Origin: Lachnotalea glycerini
GTDB lineage: Bacteria > Bacillota > Clostridia > Lachnospirales > Lachnospiraceae
Length of the DNA stretch: 64,000 nucleotides
Direction of reading: 5' to 3'
Assembly: GCF_003201285.1 (NCBI RefSeq)
Contig: NZ_QICS01000006.1
Location: 62,001-126,000 of the forward strand
Both the position numbers and the translations under genes were made by a program. Each line of letters starts with the position of its first letter. Positions within the stretch are counted from its first letter, which is position 1. Below, one piece after another: positions 7,573 through 15,356 of this stretch. The notes beneath the pieces were generated by a model. That model was given only the letters and a program-made list of their open reading frames with translations, was not told the origin of the DNA and made no database searches.

Positions 7573-8409
7573 ATGTCAGCAAAATACCCTATTACAATTA
7601 GCTCATGGACATTGGGAGACCAAATCACATTTGACGAACGTGTTAAGGCTGCTAAGGAAGCAGGCTATGAAGGAATTGGTCTTCGGGCAGAGACTTACGT
7701 AGATGCATTGGCAGAAGGACTTCATGACGAAGATATTTTAGCAATTTTGAAAAAATACGATATGAAATGTACTGAGGTGGAGTATATAACCATGTGGGCA
7801 GATGAACATCGTACATACGAGCAGAAATACAAAGAACAAGTTTGTTTTCATATGTGTGAACTATTCCATGTGAACCATATCAACTGTGGTTTGATGGAAA
7901 ATTATTCTGTAGAACACATTGCACAGAAACTAAAAGAACTTTGCCAGAGAGCAGGAAAATATACAATTGGTGTGGAACCAATGCCATACAGTGGTATTCC
8001 TGACTTAAAGAAAGCTTGGGAGGTAGTAAAATTAAGTGGCTGTGAAAATGCTAAAATAATCTTAGATACATGGCATTGGGTTCGAGCAAATCAACCGTTT
8101 GATCTTTGTGGCGTTCCGGGGGATGCAATTATATCAATCCAGATTAATGATGTACATGACAGAGCCTATGCTCCAAGTATTTTACGTGACGAATCCATGC
8201 ATGACAGATTAGCTCCTGGTACAGGATATGGAGATACAAAAGGATTCGTGAAAATGATTAAAGAGGCAGGGGTTGAACCAAAGGCTGTAGGAGTAGAAGT
8301 TATTTCTGATTTTTATATGGCAGAAGGTGCAAAAATAGCAGCAGAAAAGACTTACGCCGGAGCAATGAAAGTATTACAAGAAGTTTGGCCAGAACTATTG
8401 GCGGAATAA
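7573..8409 (+). CDS. Sugar-phosphate isomerase/epimerase-type TIM barrel (possible 3-dehydroshikimate dehydratase)
   Basis: A 278-residue AP-endonuclease-2-fold TIM barrel. Visible metal-site segments are the Glu of VEPMPYSG, the Asp and His of LDTWHW, the His of INDVHDR and the Glu of GVEVISD, the usual E-D-H-E set of xylose-isomerase-like enzymes. The family includes inosose dehydratase, sugar epimerases and 3-dehydroshikimate dehydratases (AsbF/QuiC type). Neighbouring shikimate-pathway genes favour a hydroaromatic substrate such as 3-dehydroshikimate, but this is inference from context. The start has a GGAG site. The next gene begins 14 bp downstream from its GTG, so the two are probably coupled. 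Confidence 0.75.
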   Translation: MSAKYPITISSWTLGDQITFDERVKAAKEAGYEGIGLRAETYVDALAEGLHDEDILAILKKYDMKCTEVEYITMWADEHRTYEQKYKEQVCFHMCELFHVNHINCGLMENYSVEHIAQKLKELCQRAGKYTIGVEPMPYSGIPDLKKAWEVVKLSGCENAKIILDTWHWVRANQPFDLCGVPGDAIISIQINDVHDRAYAPSILRDESMHDRLAPGTGYGDTKGFVKMIKEAGVEPKAVGVEVISDFYMAEGAKIAAEKTYAGAMKVLQEVWPELLAE

Positions 8410-8423
8410 AAGGAGAAATTACT

Positions 8424-10346
8424 GTGAGATTTCAAAATATGTTTACACCGGTTCAGATTGGTCCGGTTACCATAAAAAACCGTTTTGTAGTACCCCCAAT
8501 GGGAAATAATTTTGCAAATGGAGACGGATGCTTAAGCGAACGTTCTTTAGGATATTATGCAGTTCGTGCAAAAGGCGGTTTTGGACTTATTACAGTGGAA
8601 GCTACCGTAGTTGATAAAACGGCAAAAGGAGGTCCAAAGAAGCCTTGTCTATATGATGATACTGTCATTGACAGTTTTGCAAAGGTAGCAGATGCCGTAC
8701 ACGCAGAGGGTGGTAAGATTTCTGTTCAGCTTCAGCATGCAGGGGCGGAAGGAAATGCAAAAGCAGCCGGACATCCGATAAAGGCACCCTCACCCATTGC
8801 CAGCCATGTAGGAAAAGATATCCCGCAAGAAATTACCAGAGAAGAAATATATGATTTGATTGAAAAATATGGTGATGCTGCGCTGCGTGCCAAGAAAGCA
8901 GGCTTTGATTTTGTTGAAGTACATATGGCACACGGATATCTCGTCAGCAGCTTTATTTCTCAAAGAACGAACAAAAGAGTGGATGAATTTGGCGGAAACT
9001 TTGAAAACCGTATGCGTTTGTCCAGATTAATTATTGAGAATATCAGAAAAAAAGTTGGGGAATCATTAGGAATTATTTGTCGTATTAATTGTGATGACAA
9101 TGTACTTGGTGGAATCAGCGTACAGGATGCGGCAGCTGTAGCAGCATACTTAGAGGTCTGTAAAGCAGATGCACTTCATGTGTCTCGCGCCGTTCATATA
9201 CGCGATGAGTTTATGTGGGCTCCTACATGTGTACATGGTGGTTTCAACGCAGATTACGTAACTGAAATCAAAAAGGCAGTTCAGATACCAGTTATCATGG
9301 TTGGACGTTTTACAGAACCAGATTATGCAGAACTTATGGTAAAGGAAGGACGCGCAGATTTAATCGCCTTTGGCCGTCAAAGCATTGCTGATCCGGAAAT
9401 GCCAAATAAATCCTATCATGGAGAATTAGATAGTATGACACCTTGTATTGGATGTCTGCAAGGCTGTGTTGCCAATATGTTTCAGGGAAAACCAATTCAA
9501 TGTCTGGTTAATCCAAGAGTTGGTCATGAAACAGAATTAACTAAAGCTGAAACAAAAAAGCAGATTATGGTGATCGGCGGTGGTGTCGGAGGACTGTATG
9601 CTGCTTATATAACACGCTTAAAGGGTCATAATGTAACAGTATATGAAAAATCAGGTGTACTCGGAGGAAATATGCGTTTAGCAGCATTTCCACCTGGAAA
9701 AGGTGATTTGATTGGCATGGTACGCAATTATATCGCACTTTGCGAGAAAAGCGGTGTCAAAATCGTAATGAATACAGAAGTAACAGAAGCATTGATTCGT
9801 AAGGAATGTCCTGATGCAGTCGTTGTGGCAACTGGTTCCAAACCATTGGTGCTCCCAATACCGGGAATCCAAGAGGCAGGATTGTTACACGGTGATGATG
9901 TATTGTCCGGAAAAGCACAATGCGGTTTAAAGGTATTGGTTGTTGGCGGAGGAATGGTAGGGTGTGAGCTGGCTGCCTTTTTAGGAGAGGCGAATCACGA
10001 GGTTACTGTTATCGAATTAAGAGATAAGGTAGGTGCAGATGTTATTACAGAGCATAGAAAATATCTCATGAAAGATTTTGATGAATACAAGATTCAAACG
10101 GTAACTGGTGCCAAGGTAAGTGAGTTTAACACAGACGGTGTAACATATACTCTTGAGGATGGGACAAAGAAACAATTGTCAGGATTTGACAATGTAGTTC
10201 TTGCAATGGGATATCGTAACTATAATCCTTTTGGAGAGGAAGCTTCAAATCTTGCAAAGGAAGTATATGTAATTGGTGATGCAATAAGAGCAAGAAGGGC
10301 ACTGGATGCTACCAGAGAAGCTTATGAGGCAGCGTTGAATATATAG
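8424..10346 (+). CDS. FMN/FAD/[4Fe-4S] ene-reductase of the 2,4-dienoyl-CoA reductase type
   Basis: A 640-residue three-part flavoenzyme. Residues 1-340 form an Old Yellow Enzyme barrel (start FQNMFTPVQIGPVTIKNRFV; HAGAEGN and EVHMAHGYLVSSF active-site loops). A cysteine set CIGCLQGC plus a later Cys in IQCLVNP binds a [4Fe-4S] cluster. The C-terminal half has two dinucleotide folds (VIGGGVGGLYAA; VVGGGMVGCELA). An ATG at 8385 would overlap the previous gene by 25 bp; GTG 8424 has AGGAG at the correct distance and is preferred. Relatives reduce conjugated C=C bonds (dienoyl-CoA, bile acid enones, BaiCD/BaiH). Here the conjugated substrate may be a dehydroshikimate-type enone; that is inference from neighbours. 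Confidence 0.9.
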   Translation: MRFQNMFTPVQIGPVTIKNRFVVPPMGNNFANGDGCLSERSLGYYAVRAKGGFGLITVEATVVDKTAKGGPKKPCLYDDTVIDSFAKVADAVHAEGGKISVQLQHAGAEGNAKAAGHPIKAPSPIASHVGKDIPQEITREEIYDLIEKYGDAALRAKKAGFDFVEVHMAHGYLVSSFISQRTNKRVDEFGGNFENRMRLSRLIIENIRKKVGESLGIICRINCDDNVLGGISVQDAAAVAAYLEVCKADALHVSRAVHIRDEFMWAPTCVHGGFNADYVTEIKKAVQIPVIMVGRFTEPDYAELMVKEGRADLIAFGRQSIADPEMPNKSYHGELDSMTPCIGCLQGCVANMFQGKPIQCLVNPRVGHETELTKAETKKQIMVIGGGVGGLYAAYITRLKGHNVTVYEKSGVLGGNMRLAAFPPGKGDLIGMVRNYIALCEKSGVKIVMNTEVTEALIRKECPDAVVVATGSKPLVLPIPGIQEAGLLHGDDVLSGKAQCGLKVLVVGGGMVGCELAAFLGEANHEVTVIELRDKVGADVITEHRKYLMKDFDEYKIQTVTGAKVSEFNTDGVTYTLEDGTKKQLSGFDNVVLAMGYRNYNPFGEEASNLAKEVYVIGDAIRARRALDATREAYEAALNI

Positions 10347-10366
10347 AGAAATAAAAGGAGAAAACG

Positions 10367-11236
10367 ATGGAAAAAAGAATTTCAGGTAGAACAGGTTTAT
10401 TAGGACTGATTGGTTCCCCAGTAGGACACTCCGGTTCACCAGCTATGTACAATTACAGCTTTATGAAGCTGGAACTAGATTATGCATACCTCGCATTTGA
10501 TATTAAAGTAGATGAAGTACCAAAGGCAATTGATGCAATCAGAACTTTACATATGAGAGGATGCAATGTTACAATGCCATGTAAAAGTGAAGCAGCTAAA
10601 TTTATGGATGAACTTTCGCCGGCTGCCCGCATCATCGGTGCAGTCAACACAATTGTAAATGAAGACGGAAAATTGGTTGGCCATATTACAGATGGACAAG
10701 GATTTGTAGATAATCTTCGTGATCATGGAGTTGAAGTTGCTGGAAAGAAAATAACAGTTTTCGGCGGTGGTGGAGCTGCAACCGCAATTCAGGTGCAGTG
10801 TGCCTTAGAGGGAGCGAAGGAAATATCAATCTTTAATATGAAAGATGAATTTTTTGAAAAAACGATTCAAACTGCAAAGAAGATAAAAAATGAGAAGCCG
10901 GAATGCGTTGTTAAGATATTTGATATAGCAGATGAAGAGAAGATGAGAGAAGAAATTGCATCCAGTGATATCGTAGCGAATGCAACCATCGTAGGTATGA
11001 AGCCAATGGAGAATAATAGCGTTATAAAGGATGTAACAATGTATCATCCTGGGCTTATTGTTGCTGATGCAGTTTATAATCCAAAGGAAACCAAAATGCT
11101 AAAAGAAGCAAAAGAAGCAGGGTGTACTTGTATCGGCGGGCAGGGTATGCTTGTATGGCAGGGCGCAGCAGCATTTAAACTTTATACAGGACAAGATATG
11201 CCAGTTGAAGAAGTAAAGGCGTTGTTTTTCAGTTAA
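10367..11236 (+). CDS. aroE: Shikimate/quinate dehydrogenase paralogue (AroE/YdiB family)
   Basis: A 289-residue NAD(P)-dependent dehydrogenase. The N-terminal substrate domain shows SPVGHSGSPAMYN, the variant of the PxxHSxSP motif, and GCNVTMPCK with the catalytic lysine, followed by IIGAVNTIVNEDGKLVGH. The nucleotide domain has VFGGGGAATAI. The usual NTDG segment reads ITDG here, replacing the conserved Asn. The C-terminal GGQGMLVWQGAAAFKLYTG matches the family end. It could run 3-dehydroshikimate/shikimate or dehydroquinate/quinate interconversion. Its place between an ene-reductase and an YdiN-like carrier points to a catabolic YdiB-like role rather than the housekeeping enzyme. Confidence 0.88.
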   Translation: MEKRISGRTGLLGLIGSPVGHSGSPAMYNYSFMKLELDYAYLAFDIKVDEVPKAIDAIRTLHMRGCNVTMPCKSEAAKFMDELSPAARIIGAVNTIVNEDGKLVGHITDGQGFVDNLRDHGVEVAGKKITVFGGGGAATAIQVQCALEGAKEISIFNMKDEFFEKTIQTAKKIKNEKPECVVKIFDIADEEKMREEIASSDIVANATIVGMKPMENNSVIKDVTMYHPGLIVADAVYNPKETKMLKEAKEAGCTCIGGQGMLVWQGAAAFKLYTGQDMPVEEVKALFFS

Positions 11237-11254
11237 CAGAAAGAGAGAAAACAG

Positions 11255-12469
11255 ATGAATAATAATAAAAAATACTATCCAACCGCTCTTGCTCTTTATT
11301 TTTCTTTTTTTATTCATGGAATCGGAGCATCTATATTAAGTCAGTATAAAACAGATTTTGCAAAAGCCTGGGGAGCAAAAACACTGGCAGATGGCAGTTA
11401 TGACGTAAGTTCTGTGGTAACGGTTATCGCAGCACTAGGACTAGGGCGTTTGTTAGCACACTTTATAGCAGGTCCGTTTTCGGATAAATATGGCAGAAAA
11501 TTAAGTGGAATCATTGGTGTTGTATTATATACAGGTTTTTTTGCAGGAATTATATTGGCGCCAAATATGACTGTAGCATATTTATTTGCTATTTTGGGAG
11601 GGGCAGCAAATTCATTTCTGGATGCATGTGTCAGCCCAACATGTATGGAGATATTTGTAAATAATGGATCCATTGCAAACATGTTTACAAAATTTTCTAT
11701 GTGTATCAGTCAGTTTTTATTACCATTCTTTATTTTATGGGTTGCAGGAGCGAATCTGCCTTATACAACCTTATTTACACTCTGCGCTGCAGCAATATTA
11801 TTAGATGGAATTTTAATCATATTTCTTCCATTTCCTAAGGCAAATAGATCAAATGCTGCAAATGCATCAGAAAAGCCTGTTAAGCATAAAATGAAATTTT
11901 CTCTTGTATCAGTGTCTGCGATTTTAATTGGCTTTACCAGTTCTTCAACATTTATGCTTTGGCTAAATTGTAATAAAGAATTGGGTCAATTATACGGTCT
12001 GTCCAATCCAGCTATGATTCAATCCTATTATGCAGCAGGAACCGCTTTAGCTATAATAGCAACGGCTTTTATGATTAAAAAAGGCTTGAAAGAGACAAAT
12101 GTACTGGTACTATATCCAACCATCACAACCGTAATGCTGTTACTGTGCTATTTTATTCAATCTCCGACAATTTGTTTGATTGGCGGTTTTGTTATTGGAT
12201 ATGCGGGAGCAGGCGGAGTACTTCAACTTGCTGTTGCCACAACAATTAAATTTTTCCCGGAGAACAAGGCAACTGCAACATCTTTTGTAATGATTGCATC
12301 CTCTGTGGCAAATTATACTATTTTAACACTTGCAAGTTATATAACTAAAATCGGCGGTTCCAATGCACCTAGAATGATTTTATTGTTAAATGCAGGAGTA
12401 ACGCTTGTTGGTATTTTATTGGCGATATACGTAAAGATAAATATGAAAAAAGTAGTGCAAGAAGTTTAG
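11255..12469 (+). CDS. MFS transporter, YdiN/YdiM-like (probable hydroaromatic acid carrier)
   Basis: A 404-residue carrier with about 12 hydrophobic segments. The loop between helices 2 and 3 carries the MFS signature GPFSDKYGRK. Segments FIHGIGASIL near the N-terminus and GYAGAGGVLQLAV with FFPENKATATS near the C-terminus resemble Escherichia coli YdiN, which lies beside ydiB and aroD. By analogy it would move quinate, shikimate or a related acid across the membrane; the substrate is not proven. It starts 18 bp after the dehydrogenase gene and a terminator follows, ending the first transcription unit of the island. Confidence 0.82.
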   Translation: MNNNKKYYPTALALYFSFFIHGIGASILSQYKTDFAKAWGAKTLADGSYDVSSVVTVIAALGLGRLLAHFIAGPFSDKYGRKLSGIIGVVLYTGFFAGIILAPNMTVAYLFAILGGAANSFLDACVSPTCMEIFVNNGSIANMFTKFSMCISQFLLPFFILWVAGANLPYTTLFTLCAAAILLDGILIIFLPFPKANRSNAANASEKPVKHKMKFSLVSVSAILIGFTSSSTFMLWLNCNKELGQLYGLSNPAMIQSYYAAGTALAIIATAFMIKKGLKETNVLVLYPTITTVMLLLCYFIQSPTICLIGGFVIGYAGAGGVLQLAVATTIKFFPENKATATSFVMIASSVANYTILTLASYITKIGGSNAPRMILLLNAGVTLVGILLAIYVKINMKKVVQEV

Positions 12470-12486
12470 AATAAGGTTATAATAGA

Positions 12487-12528
12487 CTGCCAGGGCGAGT
12501 AAACAGATGCCCTGACAGTATGTTTTTA
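12487..12528 (+). terminator. Terminator after MFS gene
   Basis: CTGCCAGGGC (12487-12496) pairs with GCCCTGACAG (12509-12518) with one bulge; TATGTTTTT follows. Confidence 0.85.
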
Positions 12529-12580
12529 ATCTATTTTACCATTATTTGTTAAAAATTCATCAAAGTACACAGGAGGTCAT

Positions 12581-13924
12581 ATGATAAACGAAAAAAAAGA
12601 ACTGCCTTACCTACCTATCTGGATTTTTAAACTAAGAATTCCTGGTATCCACTACAAAATGGAAAAGGTAGAATTTATCCAAGGATTGATTGTAGGAGCT
12701 ACGGCCTTAAGTGCTATTCCTTATATGACAGAATATTTAGGCTTACCATATGAATTAGCATGGAGTTGTATTATATTAGAAGCATTTTTGTATATACTGC
12801 ATGCAAATCTGGGCGATCCGGTTATTCCAGGATGGATTACCGCAACATTGCCTTTAACTTTGGCATATCTTACCACCTATGAGCAAGGACCCAAACGAAT
12901 ACAGGCTATGATTGCTTTGCAGCTTTTAGTCGGTCTGGTATTTATATTTATGGGAATTACTAAACTCGCAGAAAGCTTTATTAGAAACATTCCAACATCA
13001 ATTAAAGGAGGAATTCTTCTGGCTACACCAATTACGGTACTGCAAGGTCAGCTTTCTGAAAACGGACAGCTAAAGAACTATCCAATTGCTGTTGGTGTCG
13101 GTGCATTATTTTTGGCAATCATCAGTTTTTCAAGTAAATATCAGGAAGCAAGAAAGAAGTACAAGGTGTTGGATATCATTGCTCAATATGGCAATCTATT
13201 TCCCTATCTGATTGCAATGATAATAGGTATCATTGTTGGAGAACTGGCGCTTCCGTCTGTGGAATTTGGTACTTTCATTAAAGTTCCTCAGTTCAAAGAA
13301 ATGTTTGATACGGTCAGTGTTTTTGGCGTTGGGTTCCCGGGCTTTAAGATGTTTTTAAATGCACTGCCTCTTGCATTAATTTGTTATGTGATAGCATTTG
13401 GTGATTTTGTTACCTCAGAAAGCTTAATCAATGAGGCGAAAGAAGCGCGCGATGATGAAATCATTGATTTTAATTCCAGTCGTTCTAATTTAATCAGCGG
13501 AATACGAAATGTTATTCTTTCAATTTTCGCACCATTTCCACCTCTTGCCGGTCCATTATGGGTTGGAATGACCGTTTCCGTTAGTATTCGTTATAAAGAA
13601 GGCAAGAAAGCTATGAAATCTTTGATTGGAGCAATGGGATCGTTTCGATTAGGAACTTTCATAAGCGTAATTTGTATTCCAGTAGTTACACTGTTAAAGC
13701 CTGTATTTCCGGTAGGAGCTGGTATTACTCTAATCTTTCAGGCATTTGTCTGTGCCAGAATTGGTATGGAATATTGTGAATCCGATTTGGATAAAAGTAT
13801 AGCAGCGATTATGGCAGTTGTTCTTGCAATGCAAGGTTCGGCATGGGCGCTACTGGTTGGCTTTGGATTAAATCTATTATTGAGTAATTGGAGCATTCCA
13901 GGATTAAACAAAGAGAGAGAATAA
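12581..13924 (+). CDS. NCS2/SulP-like (UraA-fold) membrane permease
   Basis: A 447-residue polytopic protein with about 12-14 hydrophobic segments. It is preceded by a good AGGAGG site. The overall pattern (GLIVGATALSAIPYMTEYLGLP at helix 1, a broken helix around GDPVIPGWITATLPL, ALPLALICYVIAFGDFVTSESL, and a late SAIAA-like segment) suits the uracil/xanthine/sulfate-type UraA fold. I could not name a subfamily with certainty. It lies in the hydroaromatic island behind its own terminator-flanked unit and may import an organic acid or a purine. It ends in a terminator that is also the landing site of a group II intron. Confidence 0.6.
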   Translation: MINEKKELPYLPIWIFKLRIPGIHYKMEKVEFIQGLIVGATALSAIPYMTEYLGLPYELAWSCIILEAFLYILHANLGDPVIPGWITATLPLTLAYLTTYEQGPKRIQAMIALQLLVGLVFIFMGITKLAESFIRNIPTSIKGGILLATPITVLQGQLSENGQLKNYPIAVGVGALFLAIISFSSKYQEARKKYKVLDIIAQYGNLFPYLIAMIIGIIVGELALPSVEFGTFIKVPQFKEMFDTVSVFGVGFPGFKMFLNALPLALICYVIAFGDFVTSESLINEAKEARDDEIIDFNSSRSNLISGIRNVILSIFAPFPPLAGPLWVGMTVSVSIRYKEGKKAMKSLIGAMGSFRLGTFISVICIPVVTLLKPVFPVGAGITLIFQAFVCARIGMEYCESDLDKSIAAIMAVVLAMQGSAWALLVGFGLNLLLSNWSIPGLNKERE

Positions 13925-13948
13925 AAAATATTTATGATTGTGATATAA

Positions 13949-13984
13949 AACAGGCAACCAGTTTTTGCGGTTGCCTGTTTATTT
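13949..13984 (+). terminator. Terminator after permease; intron target
   Basis: Perfect 11-bp arms AACAGGCAACC (13949-13959) and GGTTGCCTGTT (13969-13979), then ATTT. Group IIC introns insert just behind such hairpins, and an intron 5' end begins at 13985. Confidence 0.95.
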
Positions 13985-14842
13985 GTGCGTGTGTCCAGCG
14001 AAGCTGGATCATGCCTGCCGGTGTAAGTCCGGTCACGGTAATCGCCAGTGAGCCGTGTAGCTAAATCCGGTGCGTTACAGTAATGTAGGGTGCTAAGCGG
14101 ATGGATAAAGTCTTCGAAAGAGGGCGAGCAATTATACAGACCGTAACATAAAGTGAAATCTGCCGTATCGTAATTAAAACTGCTCTGAAAAGAGGAGACT
14201 AGGGAAGTCGAGCCTACGTTGTAGATGCCGATATACAAACCTTCTTTGATAACGTCAATCAAGAAAAGCTAATGAAACTGGTGGAACAAAGGATATCAGA
14301 CAGAAGGATACTCAAACTCATCAGACAGTGGCTAAAAGCAGGGGTTCTGTATGAAAATGTACTAGAAATAAGCGAACTGGGTACAAGTCAAGGTTCGGTG
14401 ATATCCCCGCTACTAGCCAATATCTATCTGAATACACTTGACCGTCTGTGGGAAAAGTATGGACTTACCCATGGAAAACTCGTAAGATATGCGGATGATA
14501 GTGTAATCATTTGCAAGAATAAGAAAAGTGCGAATCATGCATTAGAACTGTTAAGGTACATCATGGGAAAACTAGACTTAACATTGCATCCGGTTAAAAC
14601 CAAGATAGTTTGTTTATGGGATGGAAAAGAGGGATTTGACTTTCTGGGAATGCACCATAGACGATTTAATAAACTAGAAAAGATGGAAGACCTTATGGAG
14701 AACTATACTTAGCGAGAAAGGTTTACAGAAGTTATCTGCATGACATAATGATGAAGAAAGAAGAATGTCGGAAAGCCGTATGAGGGAAAACCTCACGTAC
14801 GGTTTGATGAGGGGCGGGTGAAATTTCACCCGCCTACTCTAT
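13985..14842 (+). mobile_element. Degenerate group IIC intron
   Basis: The element begins GTGCG at 13985, the group II 5' consensus, directly after a terminator stem. About 220 bases of 5' ribozyme follow (CCAGCGAAGCTGG, GCCGGTGTAAGTCCGGTCACGG and others are hairpin-forming). A reverse-transcriptase remnant fills the middle. Domain V is intact at about 14774-14805: AGCCGTATGAGG, loop GAAAA, CCTCACGTACGGTT. Domain VI follows as GGCGGGTG/CACCCGCC, and the element ends near CTACTCTATC (14833-14842). At about 860 bp it is less than half a full intron, so both ends of the coding region and part of the ribozyme have been lost. It is probably not self-mobile. Confidence 0.85.
14203..14712 (+). pseudogene. 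ltrA: Group II intron reverse transcriptase, internal fragment
   Basis: The open frame runs from 14203 to a TAG at 14710-14712. It starts in the middle of the protein with VVDADIQTFFDNVN (RT motif 2, with the first metal-binding Asp), continues with GTSQGSVISPLLANIYL (motif 4) and LVRYADDSVI (catalytic YADD, motif 5), and ends soon after DFLGMHHRRFNK. The N-terminal motifs, the X/maturase domain and any endonuclease part are missing, so it cannot be a working enzyme. An ATG at 14272 lies inside the domain and is not a real start. Confidence 0.88.
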
Positions 14843-14858
14843 CAGGCATGGCACTAAA

Positions 14859-15181
14859 TTAGACTTTATTTTTAATGAATTGAATAAAATCAGATACCAC
14901 AGGTGTTTGATACTGGCCTTTTAAGTAAGCCATATAAAAACGACGTTCCCAGCTTGGATTCTTAATAGAAAGTGTTTTTACAGGAAGCTGGTTTAACATA
15001 GGCATATCAGGAACAATAGCGATACCAAAACCAGCAGCTACGAATCCGGCGATTACCTGATCCTCTTCAATTTCAAGTGCTATTTGGGGTGAAGCATTAA
15101 TTTTATGAAACAGACTGCGGCTTTTGTGTAGTGTTCAAGGTGAGCCAGTGTTACGAAGTACCGTAAATGATAGAGGTTCAT
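14859..15181 (-). pseudogene. LysR-type regulator with large internal deletion
   Basis: Read on the minus strand, an ATG at 15181, with AGAAGGAA nine bases upstream, opens MNLYHLRYFVTLAHLEHYTKAA, the first helix-turn-helix residues of a LysR protein. It closely matches the start of the intact LysR at 17578. Around 15113-15121 the frame shifts and the sequence jumps to the C-terminal part: LFHKINASPQIALEIEEDQ, IAGFVAAGFGIAIVPDMP and so on to FIKNKV and a TAA at 14859-14861. Roughly 180 codons are missing. It is therefore a broken paralogue, probably the former regulator of the permease or of the neighbouring flavoenzyme. Confidence 0.88.
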
Positions 15182-15296
15182 AATATTATATTCCTTCTTA
15201 ATTTAATATTTAAAAATCGACTAAACAAACACTATAATAGAATAAGTATAACATAGAAAAGAGAAGTTGTTGAAATAATAAGCAAATATGGGGTAC

Positions 15297-15335
15297 AAAA
15301 AAGACCACTTATTCTCATAAAGTTGAATAAGTGGT
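15297..15335 (-). terminator. Terminator of the second flavoenzyme gene
   Basis: On the minus strand ACCACTTATTC and GAATAAGTGGT (15304-15335) form an 11-bp stem followed by a T run (15297-15302). It closes the gene ending at 15357. Confidence 0.9.
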
Positions 15336-15356
15336 ATAAATATACAATATCTAATC

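Noticed and set aside
8385-8423. ATG at 8385 as start of the first ene-reductase
   Set aside because: It overlaps the previous gene by 25 bp with no ribosome binding site, and adds residues not found in the family; GTG 8424 has AGGAG at 8 bases.
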